A DNA stretch of 64,000 bases from Cryobacterium soli (GCF_003611035.1 NZ_CP030033.1:2914001-2978000); one strand, 5' to 3'; positions 19,364 through 27,547 are shown, counted from the first letter of the stretch. Notes: generated by a model not told the origin, from the sequence alone. Numbers and translations are program-made.

Positions 19364-19845
19364 ACGCATCCTTGACCTCCCAACAGCGCCGCGCGGCCCG
19401 ACTGGACGACCCGTCGATGGAGAACCTGCGCAACCCGCGCGCACGTCGCCTCTTGGCTGCCGGACTCATCGCCATCCTGGTGGTGGAGGGGGTGCTCATC
19501 GGCATGGCTGGGCTGATGGCCGTCGGCGTCTTCGTCGGCGGCATGGTGGTGCTCATGATTGCGATGGTGATCACGCTCGGCGGTCTCAAGGCCTCCACGC
19601 GCGGCGTTGAAGAGCTGTCGCCCGAGGTGCTCGACGAGCGGCAGGCACAGATCCGTGGCCTGGTCTACGCGCAGTCGTACCGGGTGCTCTCGGTGGTCTT
19701 CGTGATCACCGTGGCGCTCATGCTTCTGACCCAGAGCCCCTGGTGGGCCGCACCTGCCGAGGTGATGGTGATCATCCCCGTGATCGCCTGGCAGCTGATC
19801 ATCACCATCCCGACCTTCGTGACGGCGCTGCGGATGAAGGTGTAG
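19360..19845 (+). CDS. Membrane protein paired with XRE regulator
   Basis: 161 aa with four membrane helices (ARRLLAAGLIAILVVEGVLI, LMAVGVFVGGMVVLMIAMVI, VLSVVFVITVALMLL, VMVIIPVIAWQLIITI). It starts on the stop of the regulator gene. The XRE-membrane protein pair is common in Gram-positive bacteria, but the role of the membrane partner is unknown. Confidence 0.8.
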   Translation: MNASLTSQQRRAARLDDPSMENLRNPRARRLLAAGLIAILVVEGVLIGMAGLMAVGVFVGGMVVLMIAMVITLGGLKASTRGVEELSPEVLDERQAQIRGLVYAQSYRVLSVVFVITVALMLLTQSPWWAAPAEVMVIIPVIAWQLIITIPTFVTALRMKV

Positions 19846-19860
19846 GCATTCGACCTCTGT

Positions 19861-19897
19861 GTGTACGAACGTACGCGAGTAGTGTACGTTCGTACGC
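19861..19897. promoter_or_regulatory. Large inverted-repeat operator abutting the acetyltransferase start
   Basis: GTGTACGAACGTACGC (19861-19876) and GTGTACGTTCGTACGC (19882-19897) are inverted around a 5-nt spacer, and each arm is nearly palindromic itself. The ATG at 19898 follows immediately; TACGTT (19885-19890) fits a -10 box. It is the probable binding site of the TetR protein encoded by the second gene. Confidence 0.82.
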
Positions 19898-20491
19898 ATG
19901 ATTGACTATTTCGCGGGAGACGACCGCACCAACCGCGAGCGGATGCTCGCCGGAGATCCCTACATCGCCGACGACCCCGACCTCGAGAAGGCGGCCCACC
20001 GCGCTGTGCGGCTGGCCGGCGACTATCAGGCGGCGTTCGCGGCCGATGCGGCCACGGCCAGGCCGATCCTGGACGACCTGATCGGAGACCTGGGCGAGGG
20101 CGCCTTCATCAAGCCGCCGCTGTTCGTGGACTACGGCGAGCACATCACCGTGGGCGCCGGCACCTTCATCAACTACAACCTCACCGCCCTCGACGTCGCC
20201 ACGATCACCATCGGACGGGACTGCCAGCTCGGCCCGAACGTGCAACTGCTCACCCCCACTCATCCGCTCGCCGCCGAGCCCCGCCGCGACAAGGTCGAGG
20301 CCGCGCTGCCCATCGTGCTGGGTGACAACGTCTGGCTCGGCGGCGGTGTCATCGTGCTGCCCGGGGTGAGTATCGGCGACAACAGTGTGATCGGAGCCGG
20401 TTCCGTGGTCACCAAGGACGTGCCGGCGAACGTGATCGCCGTGGGTAACCCGGCCCGCGTCATCCGTGCGCTGCCGGACGACGAGCGGTGA
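19898..20491 (+). CDS. Hexapeptide-repeat acetyltransferase (maltose/galactoside O-acetyltransferase type)
   Basis: 197 aa. It begins with the Maa domain (YFAGDDRTNRERMLAGDPY), followed by left-handed beta-helix repeats (ITVGAGTFINYNLTALDVAT, GDNVWLGGGVIVLPGVSIGD) and the ending VAVGNPARVIR. The active-site His is in LLTPTHPL. It transfers acetyl from acetyl-CoA to a sugar, possibly for detoxification. No leader; directly preceded by an operator; overlaps the TetR gene (GTGA). Confidence 0.9.
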   Translation: MIDYFAGDDRTNRERMLAGDPYIADDPDLEKAAHRAVRLAGDYQAAFAADAATARPILDDLIGDLGEGAFIKPPLFVDYGEHITVGAGTFINYNLTALDVATITIGRDCQLGPNVQLLTPTHPLAAEPRRDKVEAALPIVLGDNVWLGGGVIVLPGVSIGDNSVIGAGSVVTKDVPANVIAVGNPARVIRALPDDER

Positions 20492-21027
20492 CCCGCCGTC
20501 TCGACCCCGACCGGCGCGACCGCATCATCGACGCCTGCCTGGAGCTGATCGCGGAGGTCGGCGTGGCGGGCACCTCGCATCGCAAGGTCGCCCAACGGGC
20601 GAATGTGCCGCTCGGCTCGATGACGTACCACTTCACCGGCATGGACGAACTGCTGCGGGAGGCCTTCACCCGGTTCTCGGACACCGTGGTGGCCGTGTTC
20701 GAGAGCCGGCTGGCGGCGGCCGGGAGCCTGGCCGAGGCCCGGGCTGCGGTGGTCGGAATCATCAACGACGACCTGTTCGCCTCCCCGCACGAGCTTGTGC
20801 TGACCCACGAGCTGTACGCCCTGGCCGCGCGCAATCCCGAGTACCGGCAGATCACCCACCGATGGATGGGCCGCAGTCGCATCGCGCTCGAACGCCACTT
20901 CTCCCCGGACACGGCTGCCCAGCTGGATGCGCTGATCGAGGGTTTGTCCATCCACCGGGCCCTCGACACCGCACCGGCCGACCCGCACCGTACGGTGGAC
21001 GCCGTGGCGCGGATCACGGCACGGTAG
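20488..21027 (+). CDS. TetR-family regulator
   Basis: 179 aa. N-terminal TetR helix-turn-helix (ELIAEVGVAGTSHRKVAQRAN then VPLGSMTYHFTGMDELL) and an all-helical ligand domain with a conserved C-terminal block. Translationally coupled to the acetyltransferase by GTGA, so it likely represses its own two-gene operon through the inverted repeat at 19861-19897. The ligand is unknown. Confidence 0.88.
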   Translation: MTRRLDPDRRDRIIDACLELIAEVGVAGTSHRKVAQRANVPLGSMTYHFTGMDELLREAFTRFSDTVVAVFESRLAAAGSLAEARAAVVGIINDDLFASPHELVLTHELYALAARNPEYRQITHRWMGRSRIALERHFSPDTAAQLDALIEGLSIHRALDTAPADPHRTVDAVARITAR

Positions 21028-21049
21028 CGGGCCGGCAGGCAGTGGGCGG

Positions 21050-22519
21050 CTAGACCTCCGCGGCCTCGTGCGTCGAGCTCGTGCGGTACTCCGTGTAGGT
21101 GTACGGGTTGTCGAGGATCTTCGTGGCCGGGATGTCGGGGTTCATGCCCGCGTTCCAGACCTCCTCGCCGAGGGTGGACTGCAGGTGGGTGATGGTGTCC
21201 TCCACTGCGGTCCGGGCCGCGGCGAGCTGGTCGCCGACGAGGGCGTTGGCGTACTTGACGATCTTCCCGTTCACGAGCACGGTGTGCACGTCGCCCCGGT
21301 TGGCCTGCAGGGCGATGTGCCCGTAGGGGTTCAGGACCGGGAACATCGACGGTGAGGCGTCGTTCTTCACCAGCACCACATCCGCCTTCTTGCCCACTTC
21401 GATGGAGCCCAGGGTGGCCTCCTTGCCGAGCGCCGCTGCGCCGCCGCGGGTGGCCCAGTCCACCACGTGTTCGGCGCGCAGGTGCGAGTGCGTGACGGTG
21501 TCGCCCAGCTCGTGTGCCTTCATGTGCTCGATCGAGCGGTCGGCGCCGAGGGTGGTGCGCATGGCGGCGAACAGGTCGCTGCTGAACCAGACGCTGGTGT
21601 CGACCGACAGCGACACCGGGATGCCGTGCGAGCGCAGCACCCACGACGGCGGGTAGCCCTGGCCGCAGCTCTGCTCGCTCTCGGTCGACAGCGACACCGA
21701 TCCGCCGGTGGCCGCGATGCGCTGGTAGGAGTCGTCGGAGAGGGTGGCCGCGTGCACGTAAACCGTGCCGGGGGTCATGAAGCCGTTCTCGTACATCAGC
21801 CGGATGCCGTCGTCGTTGGTCGCACCCCACACCCCGGCGTGCGTGGTGACGGCCAGGTCGAGGTCGCGGGCCACCTCGAACGCGCGCCGTTCGGGAAAGG
21901 TCGGATCGCCGGTGACGTCGAACGCCATCTGGAAGCCGAGCATCTCGTTGCCCTTCTCGCGGGCGGCGGCGAAGGCCGTGAACTCGTCGGAGTCCGACCA
22001 CTCCCAGGGGCCGGCGAAGATGTTGCCGTAGGCCAGCACCGAGCGGCCGGGCGCCTCCTGCAGCGCCGCGAGCGCTGCCTCGGCGTGCTCGATGGTGCGC
22101 AAGCCGTGCGACCAGTCCACCGTGGTGGTGATGCCGGCGTCGATGGCGTCGAGGGAGGAGAGCAGGTTGCCGGCGTAGACATCCTGCGGGCGGAAGTGCT
22201 TGCCGTGCTCGAGGTAGTACCAGACGAAGTACTGGGTGAGGGTCCAGTCGGCGCCGTAGCCGCGCATCGCGGTCTGCCACATGTGCCGGTGGGTGTCGAT
22301 CATGCCCGGCATCAGGATGCCGCCGGCCGCGTCGATCTCGAAGGTGCCGTCGGGCACGACGAGGTGCGGGCCGATCGCCGCGATGCGCTCGTCGACGATG
22401 AGCACATCGGTGTGCGGCAGGATCTGCCGGCCGGCATCCATCGTGAGCACGGTGGCGTCGCGGAAGACAGTGGCGGGCGGCGTGTGGTCGGGCAGGGCGG
22501 GAACGGGGGTGACGGGCAT
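21050..22519 (-). CDS. Amidohydrolase (chlorohydrolase/8-oxoguanine deaminase type)
   Basis: 489 aa TIM-barrel hydrolase of the COG0402 group. Metal ligands are visible: DTHRHMWQT (HxH motif), a barrel His in TTHAG, and HAATLSDD and SVDTSVW segments for the later His/Asp ligands. These enzymes deaminate or dechlorinate heterocycles such as purines, pyrimidines or triazines. It is the last gene of an operon with LigA/LigB subunits, so it may hydrolyse a ring amino group or a ring-derived imine (inference). ATG 22519 has AAGGAG upstream; longer in-frame sequence has no start signal. 62 nt separate it from the ligA-like gene. Confidence 0.82.
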   Translation of the reverse strand: MPVTPVPALPDHTPPATVFRDATVLTMDAGRQILPHTDVLIVDERIAAIGPHLVVPDGTFEIDAAGGILMPGMIDTHRHMWQTAMRGYGADWTLTQYFVWYYLEHGKHFRPQDVYAGNLLSSLDAIDAGITTTVDWSHGLRTIEHAEAALAALQEAPGRSVLAYGNIFAGPWEWSDSDEFTAFAAAREKGNEMLGFQMAFDVTGDPTFPERRAFEVARDLDLAVTTHAGVWGATNDDGIRLMYENGFMTPGTVYVHAATLSDDSYQRIAATGGSVSLSTESEQSCGQGYPPSWVLRSHGIPVSLSVDTSVWFSSDLFAAMRTTLGADRSIEHMKAHELGDTVTHSHLRAEHVVDWATRGGAAALGKEATLGSIEVGKKADVVLVKNDASPSMFPVLNPYGHIALQANRGDVHTVLVNGKIVKYANALVGDQLAAARTAVEDTITHLQSTLGEEVWNAGMNPDIPATKILDNPYTYTEYRTSSTHEAAEV

Positions 22520-22581
22520 GACGGGCTCCTTTGCCGGGACAAGCGAATGACGAATGGAGGAACTGGGGGCTGGTGGCGGTG

Positions 22582-22947
22582 TTACAGGGCGACGCTCGGG
22601 TACTCCTTGCCCATCCAGTGGGCGAGGTTGGCGCCGTACTCCCGTTGGAAGGAGAGCGGGCCGGACCGGGCGGCGTAGTCGGCGTCGTAGATGGCGATGA
22701 AGATCGTGAGCGAGAGGAAGAAGTGCGCGCCGAGTTCGAACAGGGTCACGTAGTCGTGCTCGACGAGCGCGCGGCGTTCGGTGTCGGTGAAGCCCAGCCA
22801 GGTGGTGCGTTCCACCCGGTTCAGCCAGAGTCCGCGCTCGGTTTCCCACCAGGCCACCAGCTCGGCCGGATCGGCCTTGTACCGGGCGAGCAGCTCGGGG
22901 TCGGCGTCGACCTGGAAGAGGAACTTGTTGACGTAGTAGGTGCTCAC
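22582..22947 (-). CDS. LigA-type extradiol dioxygenase small subunit
   Basis: 121 aa, matching the all-helical alpha subunit (LigA fold) of protocatechuate 4,5-dioxygenase, with NKFLFQVDADPELLARYKAD near the N-terminus and LVEHDYVTLFELGAHFFL. In class III enzymes it closes over the active site of LigB. The GTG start at 22947 overlaps the stop of the ligB-like gene (GTGA), so both subunits are made together. Confidence 0.83.
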   Translation of the reverse strand: MSTYYVNKFLFQVDADPELLARYKADPAELVAWWETERGLWLNRVERTTWLGFTDTERRALVEHDYVTLFELGAHFFLSLTIFIAIYDADYAARSGPLSFQREYGANLAHWMGKEYPSVAL

Positions 22948-23804
22948 GATGGCGCCCCCTCCGGGTACCAGGTCACGTAGGCCTCGCGGGTGTGGAAGAG
23001 GTCGAGGCTGTCGACGTAGGACGCCTCGATCGGCCCGGCGATGCCCATCATCAGGATCAGGTCCATGAAGCCGTGGGTGGCGTTGCCGGCGCCCGACATG
23101 CTCTCGTGGGTGACGTTGGCGAGGATGCCGTCGATGTCGCCGGTGCGCAGCCACTCGATGGCCTGCAGGTCGAACTCGGGGTCCGGCCCGGTCTCGCCGA
23201 ACTGGCGCGGGCCGCCGAGCTCGAGCGAGAGGTGCCCGCTGCCCACCGCGGCCACCCGCAGGTCGCTGGGCCACTCGTCGATGATCGACCGGATGGCGCG
23301 GCCCAGGTCCCAGAACCGCTTGGGGCTGGGCAGCGGGGGAGCGAAGATGTTGGTGTAGATGGGCACGATCGGCAGGTCGGCATCCGGCCGGGTGGTGATG
23401 ATCGGGCAGATGATCGAGTGGTCGATCTTGAGCTCGTGGCTGACCGAGAAGTCGAAGCCGCGGTCGAGCAGCCCCTGCAGCATGTAGCCGGAGAGCTCCT
23501 CGTGGCCCTGCAGCAGGAACGTCGGCAGGCCGAACTCCCGGGTCTCGTTGTAGAAGGTGGCGTCGTACATGGGCTGCTTGCCGATGAGGAAGGTGGGGTA
23601 GTTGTCGGAGAAGAACTGGTGGAAGTGGTCGGCGCCGACCATCACCAGGATGTCGGGCTTGGCCACCGTGAGGGTCTGGCGGTAGGCCTCCACCTTGCGC
23701 TTCCACTCGTCGGCCTGCGGCATCCGCTCTTCGGGCGGCGCCGTGGTGGCCTTGAGGTAGAACGGGTGGTGGGTGGTGGCGAGCACCGCGCTCAGGGTGG
23801 CCAT
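22944..23804 (-). CDS. LigB-type class III extradiol dioxygenase catalytic subunit
   Basis: 286 aa. His12 (ATTHHPFY) and His60 (GADHFHQFF) match the two iron-binding histidines of LigB, and GSGHLSLEL carries the likely acid/base histidine. The third, carboxylate, ligand is not obvious: the segment where it is expected reads GNATHGFMDLILMMG. It should cleave a catechol-like or hydroxylated N-heterocyclic ring between or next to the hydroxyls with O2. Coupled by overlap to the LigA-type subunit and 26 nt after the lyase-like gene. The exact substrate is unknown; protocatechuate or gallate analogues are candidates. Confidence 0.84.
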   Translation of the reverse strand: MATLSAVLATTHHPFYLKATTAPPEERMPQADEWKRKVEAYRQTLTVAKPDILVMVGADHFHQFFSDNYPTFLIGKQPMYDATFYNETREFGLPTFLLQGHEELSGYMLQGLLDRGFDFSVSHELKIDHSIICPIITTRPDADLPIVPIYTNIFAPPLPSPKRFWDLGRAIRSIIDEWPSDLRVAAVGSGHLSLELGGPRQFGETGPDPEFDLQAIEWLRTGDIDGILANVTHESMSGAGNATHGFMDLILMMGIAGPIEASYVDSLDLFHTREAYVTWYPEGAPS

Positions 23805-23830
23805 TTCTCTCCTTCGAGGCTGACGCTGGA

Positions 23831-24622
23831 CTAGTTGGTGGGTGTGGCGGGCACGTACACGGCGTTGCGGTCGACCTCGGCGTAGATCGCCGGGGCGATG
23901 GGATTGATGCGCTCCTCAGCGAGGTGGCCGATCAGCCCGGCGGTGCGGGCGAGCAGGGCGAAGCCGCGCAGCAGTTCGATGGGCAGGCCCAGGTCGGCCA
24001 GCGCGGCGCCGGCCACGCCCGCGCCGTTCAGGGGCAGGTCCTTGCCGAGCACCTGGCCGTTGGTGCGGCCGATGGCCTCGAACAGGCGCAGGTGCGCACC
24101 GCGCAGGCCCTGCTCATCGGCGATGCGGATGATCACGTCAGTGCGCGGGTCGCGCAGTTTGTGCACCGGGTGACCGAGGCCGGGCACCCGGCGGCCGGCC
24201 TGCTTCGTCTGGGCGAGCAGGGTGAGGGCCGCGGCATCCCACTGCTCGTCAGTGAAGCTGCTCGTGTCGCCGAGGTCGGCCAGCGCGGTGTGCAGGAACA
24301 GGCCGGTGTCTTCGGTGACGCCGAGGAAGCGGCTGCCTCCACCGAGCAGCCCGGCCGCGATGGCACCCTGGAGTGAGTCGGGCGCGGAGTAGTAGGTGAG
24401 TCGGGCGGCGATGGCGGTGGGGGTGAAGCCGTGGTCGGCCAGCGACACGAGTACCGCCTCGAACACGCGCAGTTGCCCGGGGGCGGGCCGCTGCTGGGTG
24501 GCCATCCAGAAGGCGAGTTCACCGAAGGTGACGGTGCCGAGCAGGTCGCCGGCGAGGTCGTGGCCGAGCAGCGAGATGGTGTCGCGGTCGCTGGTGCCCA
24601 AGCCGGTGGGGTAGTCGGTCAC
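23831..24622 (-). CDS. Citryl-CoA lyase-like (citrate-synthase-fold) protein
   Basis: 263 aa, much shorter than citrate synthase (about 430 aa), like the citryl-CoA lyase group. The citrate-synthase catalytic His region appears as PGLGHPVHKLRDPRTDVI and the C-terminal part has LPIELLRGFALLARTAGLIGHLAEE. These proteins cleave CoA thioesters of citrate-like acids by a retro-Claisen step. Its stop-start overlaps the CoA-transferase gene (24619-24622, GTGA/ATGA type), so the two act together: activate, then cleave. In a ring-cleavage operon the substrate may be a citrate-like intermediate such as 4-carboxy-4-hydroxy-2-oxoadipate (inference). Confidence 0.8.
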   Translation of the reverse strand: MTDYPTGLGTSDRDTISLLGHDLAGDLLGTVTFGELAFWMATQQRPAPGQLRVFEAVLVSLADHGFTPTAIAARLTYYSAPDSLQGAIAAGLLGGGSRFLGVTEDTGLFLHTALADLGDTSSFTDEQWDAAALTLLAQTKQAGRRVPGLGHPVHKLRDPRTDVIIRIADEQGLRGAHLRLFEAIGRTNGQVLGKDLPLNGAGVAGAALADLGLPIELLRGFALLARTAGLIGHLAEERINPIAPAIYAEVDRNAVYVPATPTN

Positions 24623-25869
24623 AGGTCGAACTCGCTCTCGTCGTAGGGGATGTTCTCGTGGTCGGCGTCAGGTCGGGAGAGCCACTGGCGGATCTCCGCG
24701 GCGTCCTGGCCGAGCGCGGGCGGCGGCGACAGGTAGCGGGCGGGGGTGAGGGAGAAGTCGATGGGGTTGCGCACCATGGGGATGGCCGCGTCGCCGTCAC
24801 CCACCTGCACGACCGGCTTGAGGCCCAGCCGTTCGGCCAGGGCCACGCCGTCGTCGATGGTGTTGATCGGTCCGCAGGCCACGCCGGCCAGGGTGAGCCG
24901 GTCGAACCACTCCGCGGTGGTGTGGGCCGAGAGAGCCTCGACGAGGAGGGGGCGGAGTGCCTCCCGGTTCTGATTGCGGGACACTGTGCGCGCGAACCTG
25001 TCGTCCTCGGCCCACTCCGGGTGGCCGAGGGCGGCGGCGAGCTTGACGAACTGCGGATCGTTGGCCGCCACGATCACGATGTCGCCGTCGCTGGCCGGCA
25101 GGGGCTCGTAGGGGAACAGGCTGGGGTGGGCGTTGCCCATGCGGAACGGCACCTGGCCGCCCGCGACATAGGTGGAACTGTGGTTCGCCATCGCCGACAG
25201 GGCGGTGGAGAGCAGGTTCACCTCCACCTGCTGCCCCTGCCCCGTGCTGTTGCGGTGGTTGAGGGCCGCCAGGATGCCCACGGTGGCCTGCATGCCCGTC
25301 ATGACATCGAACACCGAGACGCCGCTGCGGAACGGCGTGCCGTCGGCGTCGCCGGTGAGACTCATCAGGCCGCTCATGGCCTGCACGATCAGGTCGTAAC
25401 CGGGCAGGCTCGCGCCGCCGGCGGTGCCGAAGCCGCTGATCGACGCGTAGATCACGGCCGGGTTGCCTTCCCTCACCGAGGCGTAGTCCAGGCCGAATTT
25501 GGCCAGGCCCCCCGGCTTGAAGTTCTCGATCACGATGTCGGCCCGGCGGGCCAGCTCCTGCGCGAGGCCGCGATCATCGGCGTCGGCGAGGTTGAGCGTG
25601 ATGCTGCGCTTGTTGCGGTTCACGCCCAGGTAGTACGTGGAGACCCCGTCGCGTTCGGGCGGTGCCCAGTCGCGGGTCTCGTCGCCGGAGGGGCCCTCCA
25701 CCTTGACGATGGTGGCGCCGAGGTCGCCCATCAGCTGGGTGGAGTACGGACCGGCCAAGACGCGGGAGAAGTCGGCCACGAGCAGGCCGTCGAGCGGGCC
25801 GGCCTGGGGCGCGGCAGCCTCGACGGAGCGCGCGGTATCCGTAGGGGTCGGTGCGAATGGGTGAGGCAT
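24619..25869 (-). CDS. CaiB/BaiF-family (class III) CoA-transferase
   Basis: 416 aa. Family III CoA transferase with the opening LLVADFSRVLAGPYSTQLMG, the GDETRDWAPP block, RNKRSITLNL, and the catalytic Asp expected in GYDLIVQAMSGLM. It moves CoA from a thioester to a carboxylic acid. First gene of the minus-strand catabolic operon; a GAAAGG ribosome site precedes ATG 25869. The divergent promoter region with the IclR operator lies 25-140 nt upstream. Confidence 0.9.
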   Translation of the reverse strand: MPHPFAPTPTDTARSVEAAAPQAGPLDGLLVADFSRVLAGPYSTQLMGDLGATIVKVEGPSGDETRDWAPPERDGVSTYYLGVNRNKRSITLNLADADDRGLAQELARRADIVIENFKPGGLAKFGLDYASVREGNPAVIYASISGFGTAGGASLPGYDLIVQAMSGLMSLTGDADGTPFRSGVSVFDVMTGMQATVGILAALNHRNSTGQGQQVEVNLLSTALSAMANHSSTYVAGGQVPFRMGNAHPSLFPYEPLPASDGDIVIVAANDPQFVKLAAALGHPEWAEDDRFARTVSRNQNREALRPLLVEALSAHTTAEWFDRLTLAGVACGPINTIDDGVALAERLGLKPVVQVGDGDAAIPMVRNPIDFSLTPARYLSPPPALGQDAAEIRQWLSRPDADHENIPYDESEFDL

Positions 25870-25893
25870 CTTTGCCTTTCAATTCTGCGGACG

Positions 25894-25914
25894 ACTGTCC
25901 GCTGGGCGGACAGT
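25894..25914. promoter_or_regulatory. Perfect operator between the ring-cleavage operon and iclR
   Basis: ACTGTCCGC-TGG-GCGGACAGT, nine-base perfect arms. A third half-site, GCGGAC (25887-25892), is inverted to GTCCGC (25897-25902) with a 4-nt spacer, so two overlapping palindromes exist. It is the probable site of the divergently encoded IclR protein. Confidence 0.85.
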
Positions 25915-25918
25915 GATC

Positions 25919-25924
25919 TATAGT
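25919..25924 (+). promoter_or_regulatory. -10 box of the iclR promoter
   Basis: TATAGT lies 5 nt after the operator, whose arms occupy the -35 region. IclR binding would therefore block its own promoter. The leader to ATG 26009 is about 78 nt. Confidence 0.6.
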
Positions 25925-26008
25925 GAACCCCAGAAGCGATCGACGGTCAAGGGTGGCGGGCAGATTTCCCGTGGTCCGCCCGGTGTGGCCCGACGCGGAG
26001 AGGTTGTG

Positions 26009-26815
26009 ATGGCGCGCGCCACCGAGAGTCCCGATTTCATCGAGGCGATTGCCCGGGGCCTGGACGTGCTCACGGTCTTCGCTCCCGGCCGCCCGGTGCT
26101 CAACCTCAGTGAGGTGGCGTCCGCGACAGGGCTCGCCCGGCCCACCGCTCGGCGCATCCTGATCACCCTGGCCGAGCTCGGTTATGTGCGGAGCGACGAT
26201 GTCGGCTTCAGCCTCACCCCGCGGGTGCTGGAGCTGGGCATGGCCTACGTGTGCTCGAGCAACATCTGGGAGCTCTCCCGGCCGCACCTCACCGATCTCA
26301 GCACCCGGGTGAACGAGTCCTGCTCGGTGGCCCAACTCGACGGCGCCGATGTGGTCTACGTCGCCCGGGTGGCCGTGCCCAAGCTGGTGGCGCTGTCGGT
26401 CACGATCGGCACCCGGTTTCCCGCCTACGCGACCTCGCTCGGCAAGGTGCTGCTGGCCGGGTTGACCCCCGCGGCCCTCGAGACGACGCTGAGCAAGCGG
26501 AGCCGGTCGCCCGTGACGGCGGTCTGGACGCCCAGCCGGACCGAGATCGATGCGGCGCTCGCCGAGGTGCGGGAACGCGGCTGGGCGATCACAGACCAAC
26601 AGCTGGCTCCGGCCATCCGGTCGGTCGCGGCACCCATCCGCAATGGCGCGGGTGCGGTTGTCGCGGCCGTCAATCTCAACACGCATGCGTACGAGACGAG
26701 CATGCAGACCCTGGTCGACGACTACCTGCCGCAGCTGTTGCGCGCAGCCGAGGGAATCAGCGCCGATTGGGCACGCTGGGATGCGCGGCCCGTGGGAGAG
26801 GTGGCCGACAGATGA
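26009..26815 (+). CDS. IclR-family regulator (PcaR/PobR type)
   Basis: 268 aa. The N-terminal winged helix contains LDVLTVFAPGRPVLNLSEVA and TGLARPTARRILITLAELGY; the C-terminal effector domain begins near SRPHLTDLSTRVNESC and has ATSLGKVLLAGL. IclR proteins of the PcaR/PcaU/PobR group control aromatic catabolism in response to ring compounds, in keeping with the divergent LigAB operon. ATG 26009 follows GAGAGG; the next gene overlaps its stop (ATGA). Confidence 0.9.
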   Translation: MARATESPDFIEAIARGLDVLTVFAPGRPVLNLSEVASATGLARPTARRILITLAELGYVRSDDVGFSLTPRVLELGMAYVCSSNIWELSRPHLTDLSTRVNESCSVAQLDGADVVYVARVAVPKLVALSVTIGTRFPAYATSLGKVLLAGLTPAALETTLSKRSRSPVTAVWTPSRTEIDAALAEVRERGWAITDQQLAPAIRSVAAPIRNGAGAVVAAVNLNTHAYETSMQTLVDDYLPQLLRAAEGISADWARWDARPVGEVADR

Positions 26816-27363
26816 GAGTGATGGTTGTGATCGCGAGCACCCGGGTGGGCCGGGTCGGCGGGCCGGTGGGCGACTGGGTCGCGCAGGCGGCGCGGCAGGC
26901 CGGCGATGTCGAGGTGGATGTGGTGGACCTCGCCGCGTTCGTGCTGCCGATGCTGGCCGAGCCCAACCATCCGCGCCTCAAGCAGTACACGAGCGAGCTC
27001 ACCTGGGAGTGGAGCCGCCGGGTGGAGGCGGTGGACGCTGTGATCTTCGTGCTGCCGGAGTACAACCACAGTTACTCCGCGCCGCTGAAGAACGCGATCG
27101 ACCACCTGCACGGCGAGTGGGCCGGAAAGCCCGTTGGGCTGGTCAGCTACGGCGGGCTCTCCGGCGGCACCCGGGCGGTCATCGCGCTGCAGCCCGTGCT
27201 GGTCAACCTCGGCATGCGGATCCTCTCCGCGAACGTGGAGATCGCCTGGGTGGCCGAGCACGTCGTCGAGGGGGTGTTCCTGCCGTCCGAGCGTCACGAG
27301 CGGGCGCTCGCCTCTCAGCTGGCGGAGCTGGCCGCGTTGGTGCCGGCCGTCGACGTCGCCTGA
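26812..27363 (+). CDS. NADPH-dependent FMN reductase
   Basis: 183 aa flavodoxin-like fold. Flavin-phosphate loop STRVGRVGGPVGDW, then VLPEYNHSYSAPLKNAID (the conserved PEYN motif) and SYGGLSGGTRAV. It reduces FMN with NAD(P)H. Being coupled to iclR by ATGA, it may supply reduced flavin to an oxygenase of the same pathway or act as a quinone reductase; no flavin monooxygenase is encoded next to it. Confidence 0.88.
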   Translation: MRVMVVIASTRVGRVGGPVGDWVAQAARQAGDVEVDVVDLAAFVLPMLAEPNHPRLKQYTSELTWEWSRRVEAVDAVIFVLPEYNHSYSAPLKNAIDHLHGEWAGKPVGLVSYGGLSGGTRAVIALQPVLVNLGMRILSANVEIAWVAEHVVEGVFLPSERHERALASQLAELAALVPAVDVA

Positions 27364-27423
27364 GCGCGATCCGCAAGGGATGAGGCCCCGCGCGCCGGTG
27401 CTGCGCCGCGAGGATGGTTTCTG

Positions 27424-27547
27424 CCGTTGCGCCGGTGCCGCGCCGCTAGGCGGGTGGCACGCCACCCGCGCAACGGCGCATGCCCCGCGTGGCGCGTGGG
27501 GACGCATCCGCCGGTCTCGTTGCGCGGGTGCCGCGCCGCTGTGCGGG
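27424..27547. repeat. GC-rich repeat block in a convergent intergenic region
   Basis: The 236-nt gap 27364-27599 has no gene. A 22-nt direct repeat GTTGCGCSGGTGCCGCGCCGCT occurs at 27426-27447 and 27519-27540 with one difference. Between the copies is a perfect hairpin, GCGGGTGGC-AC-GCCACCCGC (27450-27469), nested inside CCGTTGCG (27424-27431) and CGCAACGG (27469-27476). It could serve as a two-way terminator or be a REP-like element. Confidence 0.6.

Noticed and set aside
21050..22519. Calling the amidohydrolase LigI (PDC hydrolase)
   Set aside because: Its HxH start DTHRHM and overall length fit the COG0402 deaminase group rather than the shorter LigI lactonase family.
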